Below, piece after piece: positions 1 through 6,461 of a DNA stretch of 20,970 nucleotides. Every line of letters begins with the position of its first letter. The stretch's first letter is position 1. Under the pieces are notes generated by a model. It searched no databases, was not told the DNA's origin, and saw only the letters and a program-made list of their open reading frames with translations. This stretch comes from an uncultured Prevotellaceae bacterium (GTDB lineage: Bacteria; Bacteroidota; Bacteroidia; Bacteroidales; Muribaculaceae): NCBI GenBank assembly GCA_947254205.1, contig CAMYCE010000032.1, forward strand, positions 1 to 20,970, given 5' to 3'. Both the position numbers and the translations under genes were made by a program.

Positions 1-26
1 AAGACTTCATCAAAAAATATTATACA

Positions 27-34
27 TAACTTTG
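27..34 (+). promoter_or_regulatory. possible Bacteroidetes -7 box (TAACTTTG)
   Basis: The octamer matches the Bacteroidetes sigma-ABfr -7 consensus TAnnTTTG. No good -33 TTTG lies at the usual 19-21 bp upstream, but the window begins only 26 bp before it, so this cannot be judged. It could start a transcript through the leader at 102-356, in tandem with the box at 94-101. Confidence 0.35.
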
Positions 35-93
35 CACTTGCTTCTGGAATCCGCCATGGCTCCGCTATGTGTTAAATCTGGAAAAAAAATGAT

Positions 94-101
94 TATATTT
101 G
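94..101 (+). promoter_or_regulatory. Bacteroidetes -7 box (TATATTTG) for the envelope operon
   Basis: The sequence fits TAnnTTTG exactly and lies just ahead of the structured leader and five-gene operon starting at 357. Transcription would begin near 108, giving a ~250-nt untranslated leader. The -33 element is not obvious. Confidence 0.5.
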
Positions 102-107
102 CACCGT

Positions 108-356
108 GTTCATAGGAGCACGATATTTTATTTGCTCAACTTTCCTACAACGAACTACCACCTCGGACAAGATAGACGAGCGAACCTATAAGTCAAAGGA
201 GAAACGCCCTAACGGCGTAGGCTCTCCATTGATTTATAGAGGCTGTGGTAGGCCTGGTGTGGGAATGGTGGTCTGCGCCATTTCTTGTACAGGGACGTTA
301 ATGCAGATTTCGCCACTAACGAGAAGTATTAACATAAAACAAAAAAGGATTGAGCA
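108..356 (+). ncRNA. highly structured 5' leader, candidate cis-regulatory RNA
   Basis: The leader of the downstream operon folds on inspection into several strong hairpins. The largest spans 186-239: CTATAA (186-191) pairs with TTATAG (234-239), TCAA (193-196) with TTGA (229-232), GGAGA (198-202) with TCTCC (223-227), and ACGCC (204-208) with GGCGT (214-218) around a 5-nt loop. G192 and T233 can form a G-U wobble, and A197/A228 is a single mismatch. Further helices are ATGGTG/CGCCAT (265-270/276-281) and CGTTA/TAACG (296-300/317-321). The segment is visibly more GC-rich than the genes after it. A GTG-initiated 84-codon frame (106-360) overlaps the start of the first gene by ATGA, so a leader peptide cannot be excluded. 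I do not recognise a named riboswitch class. Leader status is inferred; the pairing is seen directly. Confidence 0.55.
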
Positions 357-1304
357 ATGAAGAGATTGGTTTTGTTATTTATTTGCGAGTTTGCCTTGGC
401 ACTTTCTGTTGTGAGTCAGACTAAGAAGCCGACAATCATGATATTGCCAAGCGACAACTGGTGTACGCAGCGCTATTTTATAACTACTTACGACAATCAG
501 GGTACAGACGTAAAAGTACCCAATTATCAGCAGGCATTCCAAGAGGACATAGAATTGGGACAAGTTATCAGTAAGATTGGCGGGGTATTGACCTCATTAG
601 GGTATAGCCTAAAGGATGCTGAACAGGAAATCAAAAGTCTCAGTGTGAAACAAGCCGAGGACAATGTTACTACGAGCAAAACCAGTAGAGCAAATATTTT
701 AGAGAGCCCACTTGACATTCTGAAACGACGCATCAAGTCAGACATTGTAATTCAGATTTGGTGGAATTTGAATCGAGAGGAATCTGGTCGCTCTGCAACA
801 TTTACACTTGAAGCTTTTGATGCCTATACCAACAAGCGTATCGCCACCTCGACAGGTACGACTAAAGAATCAAAAGATGCCGCACCTGTCTTGTTGGAGA
901 AGGCTGTACAGGAACATATCAAGCTTTTCGACAAGCAAATGGACGAGTGGTTCGCAGACCAGCAAAAGAACGGACGTGAGATATCGTTGACTATACGTTG
1001 TTGGGATAGTTGGGACAATAATCTTGAAACAGAATTCAATGGCGAGGAACTGACAGACTGTATTCAATCATGGTTACAGAAGAATTGCGTCAATAGTGCT
1101 TATAATCTAAGCGACGGGACAGAGTCTTTTGCCCAGTTTGAGCAGGTTCGAATTCCATTACAAGATGAAAAAGGGAAGGCTATGGATGCACGAGCATTTG
1201 CAACAAGTCTACGGAAGTTTCTGCAACAAGAACCTTATAACATCACATCGAAAGTAATCATTCGTGGGCTTGGCGAAGCCATTATAATTTTAGGAGAGAA
1301 ATAG
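357..1304 (+). CDS. exported DUF6175-like protein of unknown function
   Basis: This is a 315-residue protein with an N-terminal signal peptide (about residues 1-20, hydrophobic, ending near VSQ), so it should act in the periplasm or at the envelope. The mature N-terminus has a PTIMILPSDNW segment. Residues roughly 45-140 are charged and helical, and a beta-rich stretch with IRCWDSWDNN near residue 215 follows. The family impression (DUF6175, a Bacteroidetes-restricted group with a possible CsgG/TolB-N-like start) is from memory and tentative. It is the first gene of a five-gene operon, begins directly after the structured leader, and ends 2 nt before the next gene. Its ATG overlaps the stop of a short upstream frame. 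No catalytic motif is visible and no enzymatic role is claimed. Confidence 0.75.
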   Translation: MKRLVLLFICEFALALSVVSQTKKPTIMILPSDNWCTQRYFITTYDNQGTDVKVPNYQQAFQEDIELGQVISKIGGVLTSLGYSLKDAEQEIKSLSVKQAEDNVTTSKTSRANILESPLDILKRRIKSDIVIQIWWNLNREESGRSATFTLEAFDAYTNKRIATSTGTTKESKDAAPVLLEKAVQEHIKLFDKQMDEWFADQQKNGREISLTIRCWDSWDNNLETEFNGEELTDCIQSWLQKNCVNSAYNLSDGTESFAQFEQVRIPLQDEKGKAMDARAFATSLRKFLQQEPYNITSKVIIRGLGEAIIILGEK

Positions 1305-1306
1305 GT

Positions 1307-2248
1307 ATGAAACGGATAGTATTATATTTAATAGGTATTGTGATGGTCTCTGTCTGCCATGCACAGAATATCAGTATAAACGCCCAAGTTGTTGACGAAA
1401 AGATACCAGAAGAAGCTGCACGGAGTTTAGAAACCAAGTTGCAAAGTGTACTGACTGCTAACGGCTATGTGGATAACGGCTATGCTGAGCGGTTTGTGCT
1501 GACGGCAATAGTTGATGTCACACAGAAGGAAGTCACTCCAACAACTCCAGCCCGTATATCAGAGAAGATGGACATAACACTGATGGTAGGGGACGTTGTA
1601 GAAAATAAAATATATGCCTCTGTTACAATACAAGCAGCTGGCATCGGCACGAACGGTAACAAGACATTCATCAATGCCTTCCGCAGCATCAATAGCGAGA
1701 ATCCGAGAATTCAGCAGATGCTCAATGAGGCAAAGGAGAAAATAATAGAGTATTACACGAACCAATGCCCTATCATCATCCGAAAAGTCCAAGGGTTGGT
1801 TGCCACTCAGGCATTCGACGAAGCAATTTTTCTACTGATCTCTGTTCCTGATGTCTGCAGAGATTGTTTTACTCAATGTCAACGGCAAGCAGGAGTAGTC
1901 TATCAGCAGAAGATAGATGCAGAATCTACCATTCTGTTGGAAAAGGCAAGAACGGTATGGGCTACCTCCAATCAAAACGTGCAGAGCGCCAATGAAGTCG
2001 CAGATATTATTAGCCAAATCAATCCACGATGCAGCAACTATGCAGAAGTATTAGCCTTGCGTTCGTCTATTGAACAGAAATTACAGGCTGATGCTAAGCG
2101 GGATTGGGACTTAAGGATGAAGCAATACGAAAACAACGAAAAATATAAGCAAAGTATTGTTGATGCATATAAGACCGTTGCTGTTGCGTATGCAAAGAAT
2201 CGTCCAACAACAATCTATAGGACAATAGTTCGTAGTTGGTGGTATTAA
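1307..2248 (+). CDS. exported protein of unknown function, helical C-terminal half
   Basis: This is a 313-residue protein with a signal peptide (residues 1-20, ending CHAQ). After a beta/alpha N-terminal part (about 20-150), the region from ~150 to ~290 is strongly helical and could be TPR-like. It contains a cysteine cluster, PDVCRDCFTQC, near residue 180. The N-terminal part, with paired variants such as NAFRSINSENPRIQQML, resembles envelope proteins that sit beside CsgG/LPP20-type lipoproteins in Bacteroidetes; this is a weak, remembered resemblance. It starts 2 nt after the previous stop, so translation is probably coupled. The C-terminus is unusually aromatic (RSWWY). It lacks a lipobox, so it is probably soluble in the periplasm or held in a complex with its neighbours. 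Confidence 0.72.
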   Translation: MKRIVLYLIGIVMVSVCHAQNISINAQVVDEKIPEEAARSLETKLQSVLTANGYVDNGYAERFVLTAIVDVTQKEVTPTTPARISEKMDITLMVGDVVENKIYASVTIQAAGIGTNGNKTFINAFRSINSENPRIQQMLNEAKEKIIEYYTNQCPIIIRKVQGLVATQAFDEAIFLLISVPDVCRDCFTQCQRQAGVVYQQKIDAESTILLEKARTVWATSNQNVQSANEVADIISQINPRCSNYAEVLALRSSIEQKLQADAKRDWDLRMKQYENNEKYKQSIVDAYKTVAVAYAKNRPTTIYRTIVRSWWY

Positions 2249-2265
2249 CTTTAAAATCATATAAA

Positions 2266-3531
2266 ATGAGAGCAAAACTATTTTTATTTGTCTTATTGGC
2301 ATTAAGCGTAGTTCAGGTATATGCACAGGACGGTGAAGAAATCACACTTATCGTTTCTGCTGATGGCACAACTAAGGATGAGGCTACAAAAGTTGCCCTT
2401 CGCAGTGCTATTGAACAGGCTTATGGAACATTTGTTTCATCTAATACAGAACTCCTAAACGATGAACTTATAAAGGATGAAATCATTACTCTTTCGTTTG
2501 GAAACGTAAAAAGTTTCAAGGAACTCTCAAGCGAAATGTTGCCTGACGGTAAGATGTTCACCACGCTTCAGGCAACGGTTAGCATCCCCCAACTCGTCAG
2601 TTATGCCAAGAGTAAAGGTGCAGAGGTTGAGTTTGCAGGAGCCGCTTTTGCAATGAATCTCAAGATGGAAGAGCTGAACAAGAGAAATGAAGAGAAAATA
2701 GTAGCAAATATGCTCAAGGCAATGGAGAAATTGTACATGACAGGATTAGACTATAAAATCAATGTCGCAAATCCAAAAGCAAATGGAGAAATGACAGCAG
2801 TTATAGATGTTATCGCAAATGAAAATGCCATTAAAGCCAAAGAACTCTTTTATAACACATTGGAAAGAATCGCCCTTAACAAAAAGAAAATCAAAGAGTA
2901 TCAAGAGTTAGGGAAAGATGTATATGGGATTGGTTTTTATCCCATATCATCAACTAAAGTTGGCCGTGGTTATCGCTTGAATAAATATACTCGGACAGAG
3001 GAATACACGTTCCGGTCGGAAGGCTCATTGAAACTCCTAAGCGAGTTTTTTAACTTTACCTATCCTAAAGCAATTCTGAATATACGCATAGATACGAATA
3101 CTGAAACATCACGGATACAATTAATTTCTTCGTATGGCGAAGTGTTTTCTTCCTCGGGATTTGGAGAAAGAAACATAGGTAGATATGGTGATGCGATAAA
3201 TGACAAAAGGATATTTAACCAGGACATTCCTGCCTTTGAGAGTTTTCTAACAGATGATGCGAATGCAGGTATGACCGATTATACACCAGACTATGTTGCC
3301 AAAGACCGTCTTTTGAATTATATTCAGTCGGTGGAGGATATTGAAAATTTCTGCTTCTTCTCTTTTTGTGAAGATGTTGCAGCCTATCAGATAACTGACA
3401 AGGCATTCATAGCAGGCTATCCAGTTCATAAGTTAGGGAAAAACTTGCACCACATTGAGTTGACTCTAATGGTGCCGCAAGATGATTTAATGAAGATTTC
3501 CAAATTTACAATTACTCGTAATAATGAATAA
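2266..3531 (+). CDS. exported protein with FlgT-N/LPP20-like N-terminal segment
   Basis: This is a 421-residue protein from the ATG at 2266. A TTG ten codons earlier, inside the end of the previous gene, is in frame, but the ATG directly precedes a perfect signal peptide (ending VYAQ), so I chose it. Mature residues ~22-95 read VSADGTTKDEATKVALRSAI followed by AYGTFVSS and a DEIITLSFGNV segment. That is the pattern of FlgT-N/LPP20-type domains: Gly, then an Ala-rich helix ending in a conserved G.(F/Y)V, then the N/L-D-E helix. The middle (130-230) is helical and the rest is mixed. No lipobox is present. It overlaps the next gene by 8 bp (ATGAATAA). An envelope assembly or scaffold role fits but is inference only. 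Confidence 0.72.
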   Translation: MRAKLFLFVLLALSVVQVYAQDGEEITLIVSADGTTKDEATKVALRSAIEQAYGTFVSSNTELLNDELIKDEIITLSFGNVKSFKELSSEMLPDGKMFTTLQATVSIPQLVSYAKSKGAEVEFAGAAFAMNLKMEELNKRNEEKIVANMLKAMEKLYMTGLDYKINVANPKANGEMTAVIDVIANENAIKAKELFYNTLERIALNKKKIKEYQELGKDVYGIGFYPISSTKVGRGYRLNKYTRTEEYTFRSEGSLKLLSEFFNFTYPKAILNIRIDTNTETSRIQLISSYGEVFSSSGFGERNIGRYGDAINDKRIFNQDIPAFESFLTDDANAGMTDYTPDYVAKDRLLNYIQSVEDIENFCFFSFCEDVAAYQITDKAFIAGYPVHKLGKNLHHIELTLMVPQDDLMKISKFTITRNNE

Positions 3532-3799
3532 AATTAGCAAAGACGAGTTTCTCAAAAGACTACGATGTGTTCACTCTGCTACAAGTGTAAATGGAGCGAA
3601 ATATGTATCCATTCAAACAAATGGGAGAGTTTGCACAGGCATTCGTGAGAGTACTGGCTTGTATTTTACCATAGATGTAGACAAATTATATTCTGCCTAC
3701 TATGAATTGGAGCGGATAAATACTAAAACGCTGAAAAAATATGTAAATCGTGTTCAATCTCCATCATTAGCAATCCTTATAGAAGCAAAATTGACATGA
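3524..3799 (+). CDS. small cytoplasmic-looking hypothetical protein
   Basis: This 91-residue protein has no signal peptide and no membrane segment, which makes it the only non-exported product of the operon. It overlaps the gene before by 8 bp and the gene after by the 4 bp ATGA, which strongly supports real translation. It is basic at the N-terminus (KISKDEFLKRLR), has a short beta segment around residues 25-50 (YVSIQTNGRVCTG, then LYFTIDV), and ends in a helical, Lys/Arg-rich tail. I do not recognise a family. A small regulator, chaperone or immunity-type partner of the exported proteins is conceivable, but nothing in the sequence shows it. Confidence 0.6.
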   Translation: MNKISKDEFLKRLRCVHSATSVNGAKYVSIQTNGRVCTGIRESTGLYFTIDVDKLYSAYYELERINTKTLKKYVNRVQSPSLAILIEAKLT

Positions 3800-4263
3800 A
3801 AGTTTCTTTAGTTTTCCTCTACCTTATGGTAGCTTTTGGGGTACAAGCCCAAAGTTACAACAGCGACCGCATATCATTTACTAACTTTTTAATCCGTATG
3901 TACAATAATGCTCCGTTTGAAGGTGTCCGTGTTGTAAATGATTACGATAATTCTTACCTCATTTCGGTGCTGGCACTCGACAAAGGGATATACAAGACCG
4001 AGGGAGTACTGAACCGTGTAGCATCCGTCAAAGCAATGGCGCAGGCCTCTCGCTTTTTCAACGGCTCCAACATCACACAGGATATGATTATTCGGACATC
4101 GAAGAAGTCTGAAAGCACAAGTGATATGGAAATCATAGAGAATATCCGTGAGAATTCGGTCGGCTATGTAAAAGCACTTGAGCAACTAACTAACTTTGTA
4201 AGGAAAGACGGACTGCTGGTATTTATTTTTATCAGTCCTGTAGCTGTCAAGAATGGCGAATAG
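3796..4263 (+). CDS. small exported protein, LPP20-like in outline
   Basis: This 155-residue protein has a signal peptide (MKVSLVFLYL to about residue 19, ending VQAQ). The mature part contains an Ala-rich helix (VKAMAQASRFFNGSNIT), then a Ser/Thr/Lys segment (RTSKKSEST) and a C-terminal hydrophobic strand (LLVFIFISPV). This order, of Ala-helix, polar segment with Ser repeats and final strand, is reminiscent of LPP20-type lipoproteins, but there is no lipobox cysteine. It is the last gene of the operon, its ATG overlapping the previous TGA. A hairpin follows its stop at 4267. Function unknown. Confidence 0.68.
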   Translation: MKVSLVFLYLMVAFGVQAQSYNSDRISFTNFLIRMYNNAPFEGVRVVNDYDNSYLISVLALDKGIYKTEGVLNRVASVKAMAQASRFFNGSNITQDMIIRTSKKSESTSDMEIIENIRENSVGYVKALEQLTNFVRKDGLLVFIFISPVAVKNGE

Positions 4264-4266
4264 AAT

Positions 4267-4307
4267 CAACTCCTCCTTTGTTTCAATCAGAAGCAGAGGA
4301 GGAGTTG
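4267..4307. terminator. hairpin between convergent genes
   Basis: A perfect 11-bp inverted repeat, CAACTCCTCCT (4267-4277) and AGGAGGAGTTG (4297-4307), encloses a 19-nt loop. It sits 3 bp after the operon stop and 5 bp before the end of the minus-strand relaxase remnant, so it can serve both directions. The following T-tract is weak on either strand. Confidence 0.65.
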
Positions 4308-4312
4308 CTATC

Positions 4313-4960
4313 TTATACTCTGAAACCTCTTCGTTGTTCTTGTCCAATCCCGAATTGCTCCTTGAACAATTGGGCTATAGGCGTGTCGTTGATATGTAGG
4401 AACAAATTTCGCTTCTCGTCCCTTATCACTTGTGCTATAACATTATCGGCAGGGAAATTTCGCCTGTACTCATTGGAGTGAAGCCACCCACTATAATTGA
4501 TAGACTGCCCGTGTAGCAGTTTGTCGGTCTGTTCTGTGTTGAAGCCATATGCCAGACATTCACGCTCCATGTCAAGGAACCGCTTTAAACTTGGAAACCA
4601 TCTATAAGCCTTGTCTAAGAGACGTTTCAAGTTGCTCACCTCCTGCTGATGTTGTTCATTGGCTCGGTTGAGTTCCCTTGCACGGTTGTCCTTCAACTTC
4701 TGCATGTCGGTGTGCAGTCCCTCAATCTGGTCATTCAAATCTTCAATCTCCCTATGCAATTGGGCGTTTTCTTTCTCCAGTCTGCTCACCTTATTATCAC
4801 TAAGAAGAGAATTCACTCCGTTTAGTACACTCGTAGCAGTCTTCGCGGCTGAGTTCTTTAGTTCCTCGGTCTTTGCCTCTGCCTTGATGTGGGCAAGGTC
4901 TTTCTTTACCCGTTCTGCCTCGGCTATCACCAGCCTTGCCTTTTCCTGTTCCTGACTTCG
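4313..4960 (-). pseudogene. C-terminal remnant of a MobV/Pre-type mobilization protein (relaxase)
   Basis: The open frame gives about 215 residues in the style of Bacteroides mobilization proteins. A long coiled coil (QEQEKARLVIAEAERVKKD through the LEKENAQLHREIEDLNDQIE region to LKRLLDKAYRW) is followed by a compact C-terminal domain ending with HINDTPIAQLFKEQF. In MobV/Pre relaxases this coiled coil follows an N-terminal catalytic domain of some 200 residues that nicks oriT. Here that domain is missing: the frame is blocked by TGA at 4961-4963 and nothing relaxase-like is readable upstream, in any frame, as far as the next gene. A GTG at 4930 could start a shorter product, but the coiled-coil reading frame clearly continues before it, so I call this a 5'-truncated fossil. 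It converges on the envelope operon and marks the segment as former mobilizable-element DNA. Confidence 0.72.
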
Positions 4961-4964
4961 TCAT

Positions 4965-5082
4965 CGTGTCACCCATGAAATATAAATCATCCAATACTTC
5001 TCGGCAAGAATGCAAAAATCAAATTATTTCTCGTATAAGGGGGTCGAGCTTGCTATTTTACCCACCTTTTTACGTGTCACCC
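4965..5082. repeat. 10-bp direct repeat CGTGTCACCC flanking ~100 bp
   Basis: CGTGTCACCC occurs at 4965-4974, directly beside the point where the relaxase frame breaks, and again at 5073-5082. The pair could be a scar of integration or deletion at the edge of the mobile segment, or a chance repeat. Between them is AT-rich sequence with no convincing gene. Confidence 0.35.
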
Positions 5083-5147
5083 TAATTAGCAACTACTCGC
5101 CACTATTAGGCCAGTATGAACCATGGGACAGAGGTGAAGGTTTGTTC

Positions 5148-5337
5148 TTAAACCCGAATCGGTCGTTAGAATTAAATATTTCGTGGTTGACCTTGTAAGG
5201 AATTGGAAATTAGACTATTGCAACAGTGAATTTCTAATGACCGCCATTAGAAAATTGAAGATTTAAATATCTTGAAATCAAGATATTATAGGTCTGACCA
5301 CGAGACTTCCCTTTCCTAATGACCGATTTGGGTTTAA
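5148..5337. repeat. TTAA-flanked inverted-repeat element with nested palindromes (copy 1)
   Basis: The left arm begins TTAAACCCGAATCGGTCGTT (5148-5167, continuing to 5170). The right arm ends ATGACCGATTTGGGTTTAA (5319-5337, with CCTA before it from 5315). The arms are inverted copies with a few changes. Inside lie further inverted repeats: TTCTAATG/CATTAGAA (5232-5239/5245-5252), which re-uses the core CTAATGACCG, AATATCTTGA/TCAAGATATT (5266-5275/5278-5287), and CGTGGT-T-GACC / GGTC-T-GACCACG (5182-5192/5291-5302). The arms match those at 10952 and 20431, but the interior does not. Confidence 0.7.
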
Positions 5338-5428
5338 GCCCCATGGTGATTGTGGTTAAAGTCGTTCTTCACGATGGCACGTCAAGTGTGCAGAAGGTGA
5401 TGCTATAAAAAACCTTAACTCATTGAAT

Positions 5429-5461
5429 GCGAGAGAGGGCAGAAATGAGGCTCTCTCTCGC
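5429..5461. terminator. hairpin, terminator-like, with no obvious upstream gene
   Basis: GCGAGAGAG (5429-5437) pairs perfectly with CTCTCTCGC (5453-5461) and is followed on the plus strand by TTGTTTGGTT. No gene ends just upstream, so it either ends a transcript from the element 5148-5337, belongs to a decayed gene, or shields the next gene from read-through. Confidence 0.45.
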
Positions 5462-5481
5462 TTGTTTGGTTATAACACATG

Positions 5482-5512
5482 GTTGTGAATGATTGAAAAC
5501 GTATTATCTTTG
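5482..5512 (+). promoter_or_regulatory. promoter of the outer-membrane protein gene
   Basis: The -7 box TATCTTTG (5505-5512) lies 19 bp after a GTTG (-33-like, 5482-5485), the Bacteroidetes arrangement. Transcription would start near 5519, giving a ~35-nt leader before the ATG at 5554. Confidence 0.65.
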
Positions 5513-5553
5513 TGTAGTTCAATTTTTTTATTCACTGATTTAAAAACTTTTAT

Positions 5554-6042
5554 ATGAAAAAGAACCTTGTTTTATTGGCTATTGCCACCATGATGAGCCT
5601 ATCAACAACCGCACAGTCGCTGGCAGGACACACCGAAATGGGATTTACCTTTGGCAGTAAAGATGGTGAGCGTATTGAGCTGTTGGGCGATGCAGGTGCT
5701 CAACTCAACAACATTCTCTATGTTGGTGCAGGCTTAGGCGTGAACTACTACACCACTGCCGAGCGTTGGACTCTTCCTCTTTTTGCCAATGTGAGAGTAA
5801 ATCTCCCCATTTCGTCATCTTCAATTCAACCCTATCTCGATTTTAAGCCGGGCTATGGCGTGAGCCTTGAAGACGTGATTGATGGAGGCTTCTACTTTAG
5901 TGGAACTGCTGGTGTTGAATTTAGCGATTTCACTGTTGGGGTGGGCTATGCCACCCAGTCTCTTGGAGTGAATGCTGGTCCACTGGGCAAATTTAATGTG
6001 AAAAGCAGTGGCATTACCGTTAAAGTGGGTTATAGTTTTTAA
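5554..6042 (+). CDS. small outer-membrane beta-barrel protein
   Basis: This 162-residue protein has a signal peptide (about residues 1-20, ending TTAQ). The mature part is built of alternating short beta strands and turns (MGFTFGS, LYVGAGLGVNYY, LPLFANVRVNLP, FKPGYGVSLE, GFYFSGTAGVEF, FTVGVGYATQ) and ends in the aromatic strand VKVGYSF. A terminal Phe is the BAM recognition signature of outer-membrane proteins. The size suits an eight-stranded barrel of the OmpX/OMP_b-brl type; such proteins are structural or adhesive and no substrate can be named. It is monocistronic, with its own promoter (5482-5512) and terminator (6080-6108). Confidence 0.82.
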   Translation: MKKNLVLLAIATMMSLSTTAQSLAGHTEMGFTFGSKDGERIELLGDAGAQLNNILYVGAGLGVNYYTTAERWTLPLFANVRVNLPISSSSIQPYLDFKPGYGVSLEDVIDGGFYFSGTAGVEFSDFTVGVGYATQSLGVNAGPLGKFNVKSSGITVKVGYSF

Positions 6043-6079
6043 TAACTTTTGTTTAAGTCAACACAATATATGCAGGCAA

Positions 6080-6108
6080 CCTCCATTTGATGGAGGCTGT
6101 TTTTTTTT
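6080..6108 (+). terminator. Rho-independent terminator of the OMP gene
   Basis: CCTCCA (6080-6085), a 5-nt loop and TGGAGG (6091-6096) are followed by CTG and a run of nine or more T. The T-tract also supplies the -33-like TTTG of the next promoter. Confidence 0.85.
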
Positions 6109-6137
6109 GCGTTATGTCGATTTATCTCTTATATTTG
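6105..6137 (+). promoter_or_regulatory. promoter of the small protein-msrA-dinB operon
   Basis: The -7 box TATATTTG (6130-6137) lies 20 bp downstream of TTTTG (ending 6109), which overlaps the terminator T-run. Transcription from about 6144 leaves a ~100-nt leader before 6244. Confidence 0.6.
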
Positions 6138-6243
6138 CATAAAGGTAGTTCTTTTAAAAAAAAACAAAAGAGGAAACCGAAACGCTCAATCAACAGGTAA
6201 AAAAGGGAGTAGGTAAAACAACATAACTATTCATTCACACATC

Positions 6244-6453
6244 ATGGCAGACAAGAAAGAAGGTCTTTTTGACCAAGCCAAAGATTTCATTCAAGACAAG
6301 GCTGGCGATTTGTTGAGTGGCGACACAACCGAACTCAAGAAGCAAGCGTCCGAAACCATCAAGAAAATCACCCCCGACTCGCTCGACGACAAGGTGAGTG
6401 GTGCTATTGACACGGCAGTCGACTTTTTGAAAAACTCTTTTGGCAAGAAATAA
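6244..6453 (+). CDS. small soluble helical protein, stress-type
   Basis: This 69-residue, highly charged protein consists of amphipathic helices (GLFDQAKDFIQDKAGDLL, then ELKKQASETIKKI, then VSGAIDTAVDFLKNSFGKK), with no signal peptide or membrane segment. The composition is like the small CsbD/MT0933-type helical proteins seen in stress regulons, but no specific family is certain. It is the first gene of an operon with msrA (8-nt gap) and dinB, which suggests expression under oxidative or DNA damage. The name antitoxin sometimes given to such proteins has no support here, since no toxin gene adjoins it. Confidence 0.65.
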   Translation: MADKKEGLFDQAKDFIQDKAGDLLSGDTTELKKQASETIKKITPDSLDDKVSGAIDTAVDFLKNSFGKK

Positions 6454-6461
6454 GTTTCCCG

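Larger units (their letters stand above)
4964..5553. other. gene-free stretch between relaxase remnant and OMP gene
   Basis: Nothing here reads as a convincing protein; the only frames are short (at most about 70 codons), lack family resemblance and run through repeats. The stretch holds the short direct repeat at 4965-5082, the TTAA-flanked inverted-repeat element 5148-5337, a terminator-like hairpin at 5429-5461 and the promoter of the next gene at 5482-5512. It may contain unrecognisable decayed coding sequence around 5340-5430. Confidence 0.6.

Noticed and set aside
2236..2265. TTG start for the third operon gene
   Set aside because: It would overlap the previous gene and put ten residues before a perfect signal peptide that begins at the ATG 2266.
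4800..5015. Alternative minus-strand frame upstream of the relaxase fossil as its N-terminus
   Set aside because: Its sequence is Gly/Lys/Arg-rich frame-shadow of the coiled coil and has no relaxase catalytic motif. A single frameshift does not restore a longer relaxase.
5010..5198. Short plus-strand frame in the gene-free stretch
   Set aside because: It crosses the direct repeat and the left arm of the inverted-repeat element and shows no signal peptide or motif.
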